A DNA stretch of 42,904 nt from Spirulinaceae cyanobacterium SM2_1_0. GTDB lineage: Bacteria > Cyanobacteriota > Cyanobacteriia > Cyanobacteriales > Spirulinaceae. The stretch covers positions 1-42,904 of the forward strand of contig JAAUTY010000043.1 of assembly GCA_012031265.1 (NCBI GenBank), written 5' to 3'. Position numbers and translations under genes: made by a program. Under the pieces are notes generated by a model, which saw only the letters and a list, made by a program, of their open reading frames with translations, was not told the DNA's origin and ran no database searches. Below, piece after piece: positions 27,701 to 35,098 of the stretch (position 1 is its first letter; the number at the start of each line of letters is the position of its first letter).

Positions 27701-28696
27701 GTTGCCGCCACTGCGGCCGGAGGCGTCAAGGGTGGCATTGATCAGGGCGAGGCGATCGCCCAGCACATCAATATTGCCCCCGGTTGTCGTCGCCGCCGCC
27801 ACATCCAGCCCACCAGCAATCAAAGCCGTTCCCGCCGCCAGTGGCACGCGCAAGTCGCTACCAGCCACGTTCACCGTGCCATCGGCGTTGGCGACCAGAC
27901 CAGTTGCCAGCCCAGAACCAGTGAGCAACTGCGGCAAGTCCAGTGCTGAGACCGGCAACAGCAAGCCGCTAGCATCGCGTGGGGGCAAAATTTCTAGATT
28001 GAGCAATTGCCCCGGCTGCGAGATCCGTACCCGCCCAGTACCAGGAATCGCCGCGACGATGATCTGGCCGCCAGCAGCGCTGAGTTGGCCGGTGTTGGCG
28101 ACGGTTCCGCCCAGTAGCGTTAAATTTTGCCCCGGATTCACACTCAAATTGCCAGCATTGATCAAGCTGCCAGATTGAGCTAGATCGAAGGCAAACTGAT
28201 TGGGGTTGCCATTGAGCGCCGCAAAATTGTTGGGGCCGAAAGCATTGAACCATTGGCCGTTATTAAACCCAATGCCAGTCGCAGTGGTTGCGAAAAAATC
28301 GCCGCTGACATTCAAACTCGCACCCGGCCCGAAGACCAAACCTGCCGGATTCATCAGGTACAAATTAGCCGAGCCGCCCGTGACTTGTAGCAAGCCATTG
28401 ATGACAGAAGGATCGCCGCCAGTGATGCGGCCGAGGATGTTTTGAATCTGGGGATCGACGAGGAAATTGGCAATCTCAGCCGTACTTAGCCCAAACTGGC
28501 TGAAGCTATGGAAGAGATTGGCGCTGTCACCTGAAAGTGTCCCGCCCGTGATGTCGAATTGATTGCCGTTGAGGTTGACCTGCGTGCCGGTGGCGTCGCT
28601 GGCAGGGACTGGTTGAGCGAGGACTGAGCGACCCGTCAGCGTGGCGGCTAAGCCTAGAGCTAATAAGGTTGCAGTAGAGCGATCGCGAAATAGCAT
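24791..28696 (-). CDS. Exported TPS-CHAT protease-like protein (copy 3, no DUF4347)
   Basis: About 1301 residues from ATG 28696; a GTG 12 codons upstream is possible. The signal peptide (ATLLALGLAATLTGRSVLA) is followed by a TPS/haemagglutination-activity domain at about 25-140 ([47 protein letters not shown]). Next come filamentous-haemagglutinin-type repeats (GGNIRLGGDYLG, DGGFVEVSGKQDL, LFLDPENITI) and a cadherin/Ig-like domain (DPDLDNLTLTINPI, VTLNPGDVLTFTADSG). A short helical segment leads to the CHAT domain. The dyad is His1145 (VHLATHSDF) and Cys1188 (LSACQTALGD). The C-terminus HPYYWSAFTLVGNPW is shared with copies 1 and 2. The middle lacks DUF4347 and the choice-of-anchor beta-helix. 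It lies about 90 bp after the flotillin gene in the same direction. Confidence 0.9.
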   Translation of the reverse strand: MLFRDRSTATLLALGLAATLTGRSVLAQPVPASDATGTQVNLNGNQFDITGGTLSGDSANLFHSFSQFGLSTAEIANFLVDPQIQNILGRITGGDPSVINGLLQVTGGSANLYLMNPAGLVFGPGASLNVSGDFFATTATGIGFNNGQWFNAFGPNNFAALNGNPNQFAFDLAQSGSLINAGNLSVNPGQNLTLLGGTVANTGQLSAAGGQIIVAAIPGTGRVRISQPGQLLNLEILPPRDASGLLLPVSALDLPQLLTGSGLATGLVANADGTVNVAGSDLRVPLAAGTALIAGGLDVAAATTTGGNIDVLGDRLALINATLDASGRSGGNIRLGGDYLGQGDIPNAQQLFVDANANIFANAGDVGDGGRIILWSDDTTSFYGNISARGGNVAGDGGFVEVSGKQDLIFRGEVDLLAPNGNRGTLFLDPENITIVNGGGGTNDGLLPTIFSGTAPGADFTLSETALEALLGTTNVTLQATNDITINDLADNTLTFVAGPVGGGGGVISFVAGNNFTMLDLNDTLSAAHRDLTITAGSAIATGDINLSGAAGVGGDLTMTAGNSIRTGNINTSVNATFGTPLGGDVTLTTTSLGSSIRFTTIDTRAPGVATGISGAVNINARGTVLGTGGGIAINTLSPLGTSGTISITHDGGPTNAPFVVGGAAVNGTVGTIQGVNLLAGGTFPVLPNGGVAAGTPGGITIVSVNSPPTVNPFATVAIAPGLTLNFSFADLAAQIVDPDLDNLTLTINPITDRGTFAVNGVPVAGTVTLNPGDVLTFTADSGVFGNLDLFAVGADDVVSNSNIENVPAVGSSLGTCPPFCGDEVESNELTALADEGDELLERQLLSNFCRPEGDRPVASIERLYSGQYSRFLQLAEAKTAVRRDRAAAQQILRQAKTATGRESGLIYLAFCPPEFLPSARDPLTGVLDGQPLSNAPVAIAQTLEDRESPAAPENQSDDDDRLVLVLVPPSGEPIRYETAATRAEVEAGAAQFRRMITNPRRSAGSYLPPAQQMYDWLLAPLTGDLQRLGIQHLIYVPDTGLRLIPLAAMHDGEEFAIADYSFSFVPSLSLTATEPARLEGLRVLAMGAEHFQELPSLPAVPIEVKAITEQLWSGKAYLDDEFTLPNLQAARREDTYGIVHLATHSDFQPGRPENSFIQLSDTRIRLDQLDRLELDLPTVELLVLSACQTALGDPSAELGFSGLAVAAGVKSSLGSLWYVSDGGTLVLMAAFYEQLRDAPYRADALRQAQLALLSGATKLEPGQVTQRGGAIALPPDVRLGSPDLSHPYYWSAFTLVGNPW

Positions 28697-28786
28697 AGGA
28701 ACCGCCGTGCGAGAGATAGAACAGCTTGGCACTCATTCTCGCTCACGCCCGCACTCCCCAAACATGACACAAACTTGGCACAATTG

Positions 28787-30928
28787 TCAGGCGGACGGTG
28801 GCCCAAAAGTTGGATCGGGTTGAACCGTTGTCGGCGCTGAGGGAGTCTCCGCTTCAATGCTGACGGTAACCGGGGCGGCTGGGCCGCTGGCACTGTTATC
28901 AGTTGGTTGGGTGGTTGCGTCGGAGTCAGGCTTGGCTTGTGTCGCCGTCTCGGTTGCAGGAGCATCATCCGAGCGCAATAATTGGGCGACTTGCCCGATC
29001 AAATTGCTCAGTTTGCCCTCATCTAAAATTGATTCCAGCAATGACAGCCCACTCGTGGCAAGCAACAGTTTGTTAATGTCGCCGATGCCATCCGCAACTT
29101 TGCCATTACTAACATTGCCGTTGCTGCCATTGCCCGCCGCTCCCGGAAACGCATAGACGCGCGCATCACCGAGGACACCCGGTTGCGGCGCGAGCGCCTG
29201 CACGATTTCCGGCAACTTCTCCATCAGCTCCGGCAAGAAGGATTCGAGCAAACGTTCGGTGCGGTTCGCTGTGTTGAGCACATTTTCAGCGGCTAACAGG
29301 GCTTTTTGACCTTCGGCTTCGGCCAGTTCCCGATAGCGGTTGGCATCGGCGAGCGTGCGGATGGACTCGGCTTCCAGTTCTGCGGCTTGGCGAGCGATCT
29401 CGGCTTGGCGGCGGCGACGGAAGACATCGATCTCAACCACGTTCTGATCCGAAATCCGCTGCTGCTGGGCTTCCTGCTCCGCGAAGATGACGGCGAGGCG
29501 TTGCTGACGCTCGGCTTGTTCGACCTCTTGCGCTGTCTGCACTGCCGCTTCTGCCTGGGCGCGTTCGGCTTCGGCAACGAAGCGCTCGCGCTCGCGATTA
29601 GCAATGGCGATCGCTGTCGCCTCCTGAGCTGTGCGCGACTCTTGCTCCGCGAGGGCGACTTCGATGCGCGCCCGCAAGCTGGAGGCATCCACCGTTTGCT
29701 GACGCGTGATTTCAGCCACTTCCGATTCCTGTTGTTGCAGGGCACGGGCAACCTGAAACTTTTTCTGTTGCTCCTCGAGAGCGATATTCGCCTCGATCTG
29801 GCTCTGCTGCACCGCTAGCCGCTGTTGGATATTCTCTTCTTCGACCGACTGGTTTTGCAAGATCTTGTTGCGCTCGATCTTGGCGGCTTCGCGGTCTTTG
29901 GCTTCCTGGATTTCCCGCTCGCGCTGTGCCTTCAGCGACTCGATTTCCTGTCGTTGGGTCAGGGTCAGGGATTCTACTTCTTTTTCCTGATTCAGGCGGG
30001 CTTCTTCCTGTTCTTGCGCGATCGCCAGCGATCGCTTCTGGGCGTCCAGTTCCTGCTGCTCGATCGTGACGCGCGTGGCTAGTTCCACCTGACGCTTCTG
30101 TTGGATCGCCCGTTGAATGGTTTCCGTCCGTAGCCGCACCCCTTGAGCATCAAAAAAGTTATTTTCGTCGTAGGTATCGCTTTCTTCGATTTCAGAAATG
30201 GCGATATTATTGAGCGTCAGACCGACTTTTTTCAAGTCCTGTTGGATCAGATTCAAAACCTCATCTGCAAAGCCGAGCTTATCAGAATCTACTTCCGCTA
30301 AGTTTTTGCGCTTAGCGGCTGCTCGGATCGCGTCATCCGCCCGTTTTTCCAGCGCATCTTTGATGTCTTCGGCTGAAATCTTACCCCCTTTGGAGAGGCG
30401 GGCGGCGGCGGTTTTGACATCTTCAATATTGGGACTGATGCAGACGTAGAAGGTGACGCGCATATTGGCGCGCAGGTAGTCTTGGGTGCGAACCGCTAAT
30501 TTGTCCGTCCGCTCGACATCGATGGAAATCTCTCGCAACGGCACCCGGGTCAGCTCGTGGAAACCGGGCAGCACCACGCAGCCACCGTTGAGAATCACAG
30601 TCTGCTTTTTGACAAAGAGGCCGCCGGTGCGGACAAAGGCTTCGTTGTTGGGCGTGATGTTGTAGACGAGCTTGTAGGCCCAGAGACTGAGCACCAACAG
30701 CACAAAGACACCAATCACACCCCCCGCCGGGACGAGCAGGCCGCCACCAAAATTTTCCAGACCAAACTGTGCTGAGGACAACTGACTCGTCTGAGCCATG
30801 AGTGTCGGTTCAGTATCGCGATACGTTCCTGCGGAATAGGCTCCGCCAACGCCTGGTTCAGCGACAATCTCGGTCTCAGCAACGGCAGCCGTCGGTAGAG
30901 CCAATAGCAAAGCAAGCCAGAATTTCAT
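28787..30928 (-). CDS. Flotillin/SPFH-domain protein (YqiK-like)
   Basis: 713 residues. A signal-like start (MKFWLALLLALPTAAVAE) and a ~50-residue linker precede a membrane helix (GGVIGVFVLLVLSLWAY, about 70-88). The SPFH/band-7 domain follows (NNEAFVRTGG, GGCVVLPGFHELTRVPL, SIDVERTDKLAVRTQDYLRANMRVTFYV). About 270-560 is a long heptad-type coiled coil rich in Glu, Gln and Arg with AEA/EAE repeats. A low-complexity tail rich in Pro, Thr and Ala ends it. Flotillins scaffold membrane microdomains. The stop of the upstream OB-fold gene, when its frameshift is corrected, overlaps this ATG (ATGA), so the two are coupled as in yqiJ-yqiK/yuaF-floT. The N-terminal signal-like extension ahead of the membrane helix is unusual. 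Confidence 0.9.
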   Translation of the reverse strand: MKFWLALLLALPTAAVAETEIVAEPGVGGAYSAGTYRDTEPTLMAQTSQLSSAQFGLENFGGGLLVPAGGVIGVFVLLVLSLWAYKLVYNITPNNEAFVRTGGLFVKKQTVILNGGCVVLPGFHELTRVPLREISIDVERTDKLAVRTQDYLRANMRVTFYVCISPNIEDVKTAAARLSKGGKISAEDIKDALEKRADDAIRAAAKRKNLAEVDSDKLGFADEVLNLIQQDLKKVGLTLNNIAISEIEESDTYDENNFFDAQGVRLRTETIQRAIQQKRQVELATRVTIEQQELDAQKRSLAIAQEQEEARLNQEKEVESLTLTQRQEIESLKAQREREIQEAKDREAAKIERNKILQNQSVEEENIQQRLAVQQSQIEANIALEEQQKKFQVARALQQQESEVAEITRQQTVDASSLRARIEVALAEQESRTAQEATAIAIANRERERFVAEAERAQAEAAVQTAQEVEQAERQQRLAVIFAEQEAQQQRISDQNVVEIDVFRRRRQAEIARQAAELEAESIRTLADANRYRELAEAEGQKALLAAENVLNTANRTERLLESFLPELMEKLPEIVQALAPQPGVLGDARVYAFPGAAGNGSNGNVSNGKVADGIGDINKLLLATSGLSLLESILDEGKLSNLIGQVAQLLRSDDAPATETATQAKPDSDATTQPTDNSASGPAAPVTVSIEAETPSAPTTVQPDPTFGPPSA

Positions 30929-31625
30929 GGCGTTTTATTCCCATGCGAGTGAGTGTCTTCGAGCGCGGGGCGGTTGGCAAGCCAGCGGTCTTCGTCGGAC
31001 GTGTCCTTGGCGATCGCAGATACCCCTGAGAATGCTGGTCGATGATCAAAACGCGCTGACCGTGCAGGGGGGTAATGGTCGCCCAGCTCGGACAGACGGC
31101 ATTGACAGTGACGAGATTGTGGCTGGGATCAATGACATCCACTTGACCGACGCGACCGACGGTCAGGGACGGCACAGCTTTCGAGGTGACTGTGCCGAGG
31201 CAACCGACGAGGCGATCACTACTGGCATCTTGTCCAAAGGTAGCAAACAGCTTGCCGACGGGCCGCGCGACGAGGCTACCTGCGTACAAGCTCAGCACCA
31301 GGGAGGCGACGAACAAAAGGCCGCCGAGACCCCAAAAGCGAACGGGAATTGCGCCCGTGATCGTCGCCGCAATCAGGTTAAAGCTCCAGCCCAGCAGTCC
31401 CCAAAAGCAGAGGTCGGTGGCAAGCAGTAAGATCAGCGGCACGCGACCAAACCCCAACCAGTTCAGCACACCCGCTGCCCCAAAGTCGGCATCGCTATCC
31501 AGGTCAGCATTGGTGTCGAGATCGAGGTCGTCGTCGCCACCACCCGCGGCGATCGCAAATATAAATAGCGCGACGCCAATGCCAAGAATAATCCAGTAAG
31601 GCAGATTGGCAAAACTGTATAGCAC
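30876..31625 (-). CDS. OB-fold YqiJ/YuaF-like (NfeD-related) membrane protein, DUF1449 type; C-terminus probably frameshifted
   Basis: GTG 31625 is preferred: it follows AGGAGG by 12 bases and gives VLYSFANLPYWIILGIGVAL, the usual family start. Three hydrophobic segments (LPYWIILGIGVALFIFAI, RVPLILLLATDLCFWGLLGW, FWGLGGLLFVASLVLSLYAGSLV) are followed by an OB-fold (GCLGTVTSKAVPSLTVGRVGQVDV..., WATITPLHGQRVLIID). Such proteins pair with flotillins. After GYL the annotated frame reads a basic tail overlapping the flotillin gene by 53 bases. The alternative frame gives AIAKDTSDEDRWLANRPALE and ends with TGA overlapping the flotillin ATG. The shift is at the GCGATCGC at 31010-31017. The true end is then about 30925. 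Confidence 0.8.
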   Translation of the reverse strand: MLYSFANLPYWIILGIGVALFIFAIAAGGGDDDLDLDTNADLDSDADFGAAGVLNWLGFGRVPLILLLATDLCFWGLLGWSFNLIAATITGAIPVRFWGLGGLLFVASLVLSLYAGSLVARPVGKLFATFGQDASSDRLVGCLGTVTSKAVPSLTVGRVGQVDVIDPSHNLVTVNAVCPSWATITPLHGQRVLIIDQHSQGYLRSPRTRPTKTAGLPTAPRSKTLTRMGIKRHEILACFAIGSTDGCRC

Positions 31626-31881
31626 GAGCGGCGCATCCCTCCTAACTTGTGCTAACCCACCCACAGCTTAGCAGTCATCTGCAAGTCGTCATCAGGCGCT
31701 GATTAGTTTTTTGTGTGGCGATCGCCGACCTTGTTGATAGAGACTGTTCACTCACGCCGGTAGCAAGGTGATAGCAATGACTTCAACGGCTTACCTTAGG
31801 TTATCTGTAAGAAAGTAGCCTAAGCTACGAATTGAGAACAAAATTTTTAAGTATTCTCACACTTAAGCGCATTAGTTCGTG

Positions 31882-31887
31882 TATACT
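31882..31887 (+). promoter_or_regulatory. Possible -10 element TATACT
   Basis: tatact preceded by tg sits 30 bases before the preferred GTG start of the methyltransferase at 31918, in the AT-rich stretch 31790-31900. No convincing -35 box at 17 bases was found. If used, the GTG at 31879 cannot be the start. Confidence 0.25.
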
Positions 31888-31917
31888 GCTTGTCCAGAAG
31901 TCAATTTTGGGAAGCAA

Positions 31918-32792
31918 GTGGGAAAGGTCATTGCATTTGGATGGTACGGTGGAAAATTCAATCACCTAAACTGGCTTCTTCCTTTATTGCCTCAAACAAC
32001 CCATTATTGTGAACCATTTGCAGGCTCCGCTGCTGTACTGCTCAACCGAGAACCTCTCCAGTTGAAACCTACAATGATATAGATGGAGAGGTTGTTAACT
32101 TTTTCCGAGTTCTTCGCAACCAGCAAGAAGAGTTGATTCGAGCAATTGGGCTGACGCCGTTTTCTAAGGAAGAATTGAGGATTGCGGTTGAAGAATCGCT
32201 CGAAGACTTTTCGGAGTTAGAAAGAGCACGTCGTTTCTTTGTTCGTGCCCGTCAAGTGAGAACCGGCCTGGCGCAAACAGCTAGTGTTGGTCGGTGGGCA
32301 CACTGCAAGCTAACTAGCCGAGCAGGCATGGCGGGGGCAGTTTCTCGCTGGTTGGGAAGTGTCGAGGGTCTCTCTGAAATTGCGCAAAGACTTTTGCGGG
32401 TTCAGATAGAAAATGCCCCTGCGATTGAGGTCATTCAACGATTTGATAGTGAGGAGACCCTATTTTATTGCGATCCTCCCTATCCTCATGATTCACGGGG
32501 CGATGCTCATGCCTATGGATATGAAATGACAGATAATGATCACCGGAAGCTTGCCGAGGTTTTGAATCGCACCAAAGGTAAAGTCGCTTTATCCGGCTAT
32601 CGTTGTGAATTATTGGATAATCTCTATAAAAACTGGAACTGTATTGAGTCGCCGCCAAAAAAATGCTTATCCGTCAAGCAGTCTCGTACCGAGATACTTT
32701 GGACTAACTATGATGTTTCGGAAGCTAGAGATAAATGTCAGAACCAGTCGAAATCCTCAATGCCGCTCTTCGACGCGCTAATGAAAACCTAG
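31918..32792 (+). pseudogene. D12-class (Dam-like) adenine-N6 DNA methyltransferase, frameshifted
   Basis: The first part reads KVIAFGWYGGKFNHLNWLLP (N-terminal FGWYGGK motif) and CEPFAGSAAVLLNREP (motif I), then runs out of frame at PTMI. The second frame picks up as VETYNDIDGEVVNFFRVLRN and continues to FYCDPPYPHDSRG (motif IV, DPPY) and KVALSGYRCELLDNLY. One missing base at about 32052-32062 (gaacctctccag) explains this. Base composition is clearly more AT-rich than the neighbours, which suggests transfer. It overlaps the truncated restriction gene downstream, so this was a restriction-modification pair. A lost modification enzyme with a truncated nuclease is the usual decay order, but the one-base shift could be a sequence error. 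Confidence 0.7.
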
Positions 32793-33067
32793 ACCTTTCT
32801 CTGATTCCCGATCAGCAAATTAGAGAACGTGCTGACTATATTTCCCGCAACCTCAAAAATCGTGCGGGGACACGTCTTCTCATGGCTTGTTTGCTGGCGA
32901 AGCTTCATCATCCTGATATTGATGTCAGGAAACCATATACAGAAATTGGAGACTCTACTGCCTTCAATTGTGCAGCGATCGCCAACAAAGTCGCCTCAGC
33001 CGCCGGTTTCCCCACCAACTGCACACTCAAGAGTATTGGCGTTCGCGCTAGCATGTCGGAGAAGTGA
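32735..33067 (+). pseudogene. Truncated type II restriction endonuclease-like gene (N-terminal fragment)
   Basis: ATG 32735 opens MSEPVEILNAALRRANENLD, then YISRNLKNRAGTRLLMACLLAKL and DVRKPYTEIGDSTAFN. The segment DVRKPYTEIG(G/D)..(S/A)F is, as I recall it, characteristic of a methyltransferase-linked restriction endonuclease family (SacI-like). In full-length members SGRTYDE and the catalytic core follow; here the reading changes at about 32965 to unrelated residues ending ASMSEK. About 80 of more than 300 expected residues remain, so it is inactive. It overlaps the end of the methyltransferase gene by 58 bases. The family name is my inference; the truncation by loss of the 3' part is more certain. 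Confidence 0.5.
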
Positions 33068-33125
33068 CCCTGTTCTGTAGGAGCGTCGGGCTGCCAAGCT
33101 GCTGAATGCAGCCGTGAGTTGACAG

Positions 33126-34181
33126 CTACTTACGTTCGGGATGGTCACTATCCGGTAAGGTTGCGCCTAACTGATTAATGCGAATAATCATTTGGCAGAG
33201 GCGGGCGGCATTCTTTTGGTTAAACTCGAACACTAAGCGGGGTAGATGTTCGGTCTCATCGCCGATTTCAGGAGCGAGGGCTTGGCTCTGGCAGATACGG
33301 CCTTGCACTAGGAGGTCGCTGAATTCAGTATTAAGCTCCTCAACCTGTACTTCGGTTAGCTTGGAGTTGAGTCGCATGACAAAGAACTTGTCCACGAAGC
33401 GGCTGGAGTGGTACACACGGTAAAAGTCGCTGATCGTGCGGCAGGCAACTTCGATATTGTCAGTGATGGTATAGATGCTGGTGTCGTCGGGGCTGATGAG
33501 ATTACCGACTAGCAGGTGATCGCGAATGTGGCGATCCAGAGATTGCCAGTAGTCGCTGCCGGGTTCGTCGATGAAGACAATTGGAGCCGGGCCGTATTTA
33601 CCTGTTTGGCAGAGCGTTAGGCTTTCAAATGCCTCGTCCAGCGTCCCAAAGCCGCCTGGAAAGAGGGCGATCGCATCGCTCTCCCGCAAAAAGAATAGTT
33701 TGCGCGTGAAGAAATACTTGAAGCTAATCAGCTTGGGATCATCGCTGATGTACTCATTCGCCCCTTGCTCGAAAGGCAGGCGAATGTTGAGACCGAAGGA
33801 GCGATCGCGCCCCGCCCCCTGGTTGCCCGCAGCCATAATACCGTCACCCGCACCGGTGATCGCCATAAAACCTTGCTGCGCCATGCAGGCGGCAAAATCT
33901 GTAGCTAATTGATAAATCTGGCGGTCAGCGGGGGTGCGGGCTGAGCCAAAGATCGCAACTTTGCGAATGTGGCGATAGGGGTAGAAAACTTCAAAACCCT
34001 GCTCGAGATCCTGGAGTGTAGCGGCGAGAATCTTCCAATCCAGGCGATCGATGTCAGCGCCGCCCAGTTGCAGGAGGACACCGAGAGCGCGCTCGATGTA
34101 TTTGCTGTGAGGATGGCTAGCGAGTTGACGGCCGAGATCCTCAAGATCTTTAATCCCACGTTCAGAAGGGGATAGAACCAT
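33126..34181 (-). CDS. LOG-family protein (Rossmann-fold nucleotide-binding, TIGR00730-related)
   Basis: 351 residues from ATG 34181. The Rossmann start RKVAIFGSARTP is followed by MAITGAGDGIMAAGNQGAG, in which GAGDGIM.A matches the family GGG-GIM-A motif, and the hallmark PGGFGTLDE in AIALFPGGFGTLDEAFE. LOG enzymes release cytokinin bases from nucleoside monophosphates in plants. Many bacterial members are nucleotide 5'-monophosphate nucleosidases, and this longer form has an extra N-terminal helical region and a ~100-residue C-terminal part. Cytoplasmic. It follows trxA on the same strand with a strong hairpin between them, so it is probably transcribed separately. Confidence 0.88.
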   Translation of the reverse strand: MVLSPSERGIKDLEDLGRQLASHPHSKYIERALGVLLQLGGADIDRLDWKILAATLQDLEQGFEVFYPYRHIRKVAIFGSARTPADRQIYQLATDFAACMAQQGFMAITGAGDGIMAAGNQGAGRDRSFGLNIRLPFEQGANEYISDDPKLISFKYFFTRKLFFLRESDAIALFPGGFGTLDEAFESLTLCQTGKYGPAPIVFIDEPGSDYWQSLDRHIRDHLLVGNLISPDDTSIYTITDNIEVACRTISDFYRVYHSSRFVDKFFVMRLNSKLTEVQVEELNTEFSDLLVQGRICQSQALAPEIGDETEHLPRLVFEFNQKNAARLCQMIIRINQLGATLPDSDHPERK

Positions 34182-34343
34182 GTAAGTTGCAGATTGACCA
34201 GGCTCTCTATTTTAACCCGGTTTTCCAAGGTCAAATGGTTCACTGTCCTGTCACCCTGTCAATCGCTGCGGATGCAAGCGACGGGCACGGAGCCACAAAC
34301 TTAACTGAGGTCAGCTCGTGACATTCGCGAACCCACAACTGAA

Positions 34344-34385
34344 CAATTCAGGTCATTGGTAGTTTGCCACCAATGACCTGAATTG
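34344..34385 (-). terminator. Long perfect hairpin downstream of trxA
   Basis: caattcaggtcattggt (34344-34360) pairs perfectly with accaatgacctgaattg (34369-34385): 17 bp around an eight-base loop. It lies 24 bases after the trxA stop. There is no long T-run on the minus strand. Function as terminator or mRNA stabiliser is inferred. Confidence 0.6.
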
Positions 34386-34408
34386 AGCGGAAACGCCATC
34401 AGCAACAG

Positions 34409-34726
34409 CTAGAGGTATTTTTCTAACGTATTGGCGAGCGTTGCTTTGGGAACCGCGCCAACGACCATATCGACTCGCTGACCGCCCTTGAAGATCATCA
34501 GCGTTGGGATGCTGCGGATTCCATACTGACTGGCAATATTCGGATTCTCGTCAGTGTTCAGCTTGACGACCTTGATCTGACCTTCATACTGAGAAGCGAT
34601 TTCTTCAACAACCGGGGCAACCATCCGGCAGGGGCCGCACCAGGGAGCCCAAAAGTCCACTAGCACTGGCACATTGCTTTCCAGCACGACATCCTTGAAA
34701 CTACTATCTGTGACCTGCTCCGTCAT
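34409..34726 (-). CDS. trxA: Thioredoxin
   Basis: 105 residues, the standard thioredoxin length. The active site [10 protein letters not shown] has Cys30 and Cys33, the buried Asp is in [10 protein letters not shown], and the cis-proline is in SIPTLMIF. It reduces protein disulfides in the cytoplasm with electrons from ferredoxin- or NADPH-thioredoxin reductase and could feed the CcdA-like protein in this window. The 34727-35098 gap upstream contains its promoter region and the terminator of the next minus-strand gene. ATG 34726 follows a purine-rich stretch (aaggaatcccgg). Confidence 0.96.
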   Translation of the reverse strand: MTEQVTDSSFKDVVLESNVPVLVDFWAPWCGPCRMVAPVVEEIASQYEGQIKVVKLNTDENPNIASQYGIRSIPTLMIFKGGQRVDMVVGAVPKATLANTLEKYL

Positions 34727-34925
34727 AAGCCGGGATTCCTTGCCGATTTGAATTGCTTAGCTATTTGCGAGTAATCGTACCATAGCAAGCCCAGCCTTGA
34801 ATTAATGGTGTTTGTACATAATCAGACACAATTGTCAGAATAATAGTCGAACTATTCACTGCCGACCGTAACGGGACGCATTGAGCGGAGGTAGGTTGGG
34901 CGATCGCCACCAACACATAAAGAAA

Positions 34926-34947
34926 CCGCCTGAACGGTGTCAGGCGG
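34926..34947 (-). terminator. Rho-independent terminator on the minus strand
   Basis: ccgcctga / tcaggcgg form a perfect 8-bp stem with a six-base loop, followed on the minus strand by tttcttta. It lies about 150 bases after the stop of the exported protein gene at 35099. The open frame across this region (34761-34997) is not protein-like. Confidence 0.6.
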
Positions 34948-35098
34948 AAAAGTGGTGTGAGGAGTGAACGGAAACATTTGTCTCCGCCACATCCCATTGT
35001 AAGCCAACCTCAAGAGTTTCCAGCGAGCGACGGATAGACAAAAGCAGAGAGTGCTCGTTTGTCAAGTCGTTGGCCGTAGCTGTGCCAGGGCGATCGCG

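Noticed and set aside
26520-28178. Several plus-strand frames of 100-200 codons
   Set aside because: They are antisense to the repeat-rich part of CHAT copy 3 and give low-complexity Pro/Ser/Val sequences with no start signals.
24791-28696. A TpsB transporter gene near the TPS proteins
   Set aside because: No Omp85/POTRA-type protein was found on either strand of the window, so the exporter must be encoded elsewhere.
34761-34997. 78-codon minus-strand frame upstream of trxA
   Set aside because: It contains a terminator hairpin, has no recognisable domain and overlaps the expected trxA promoter.
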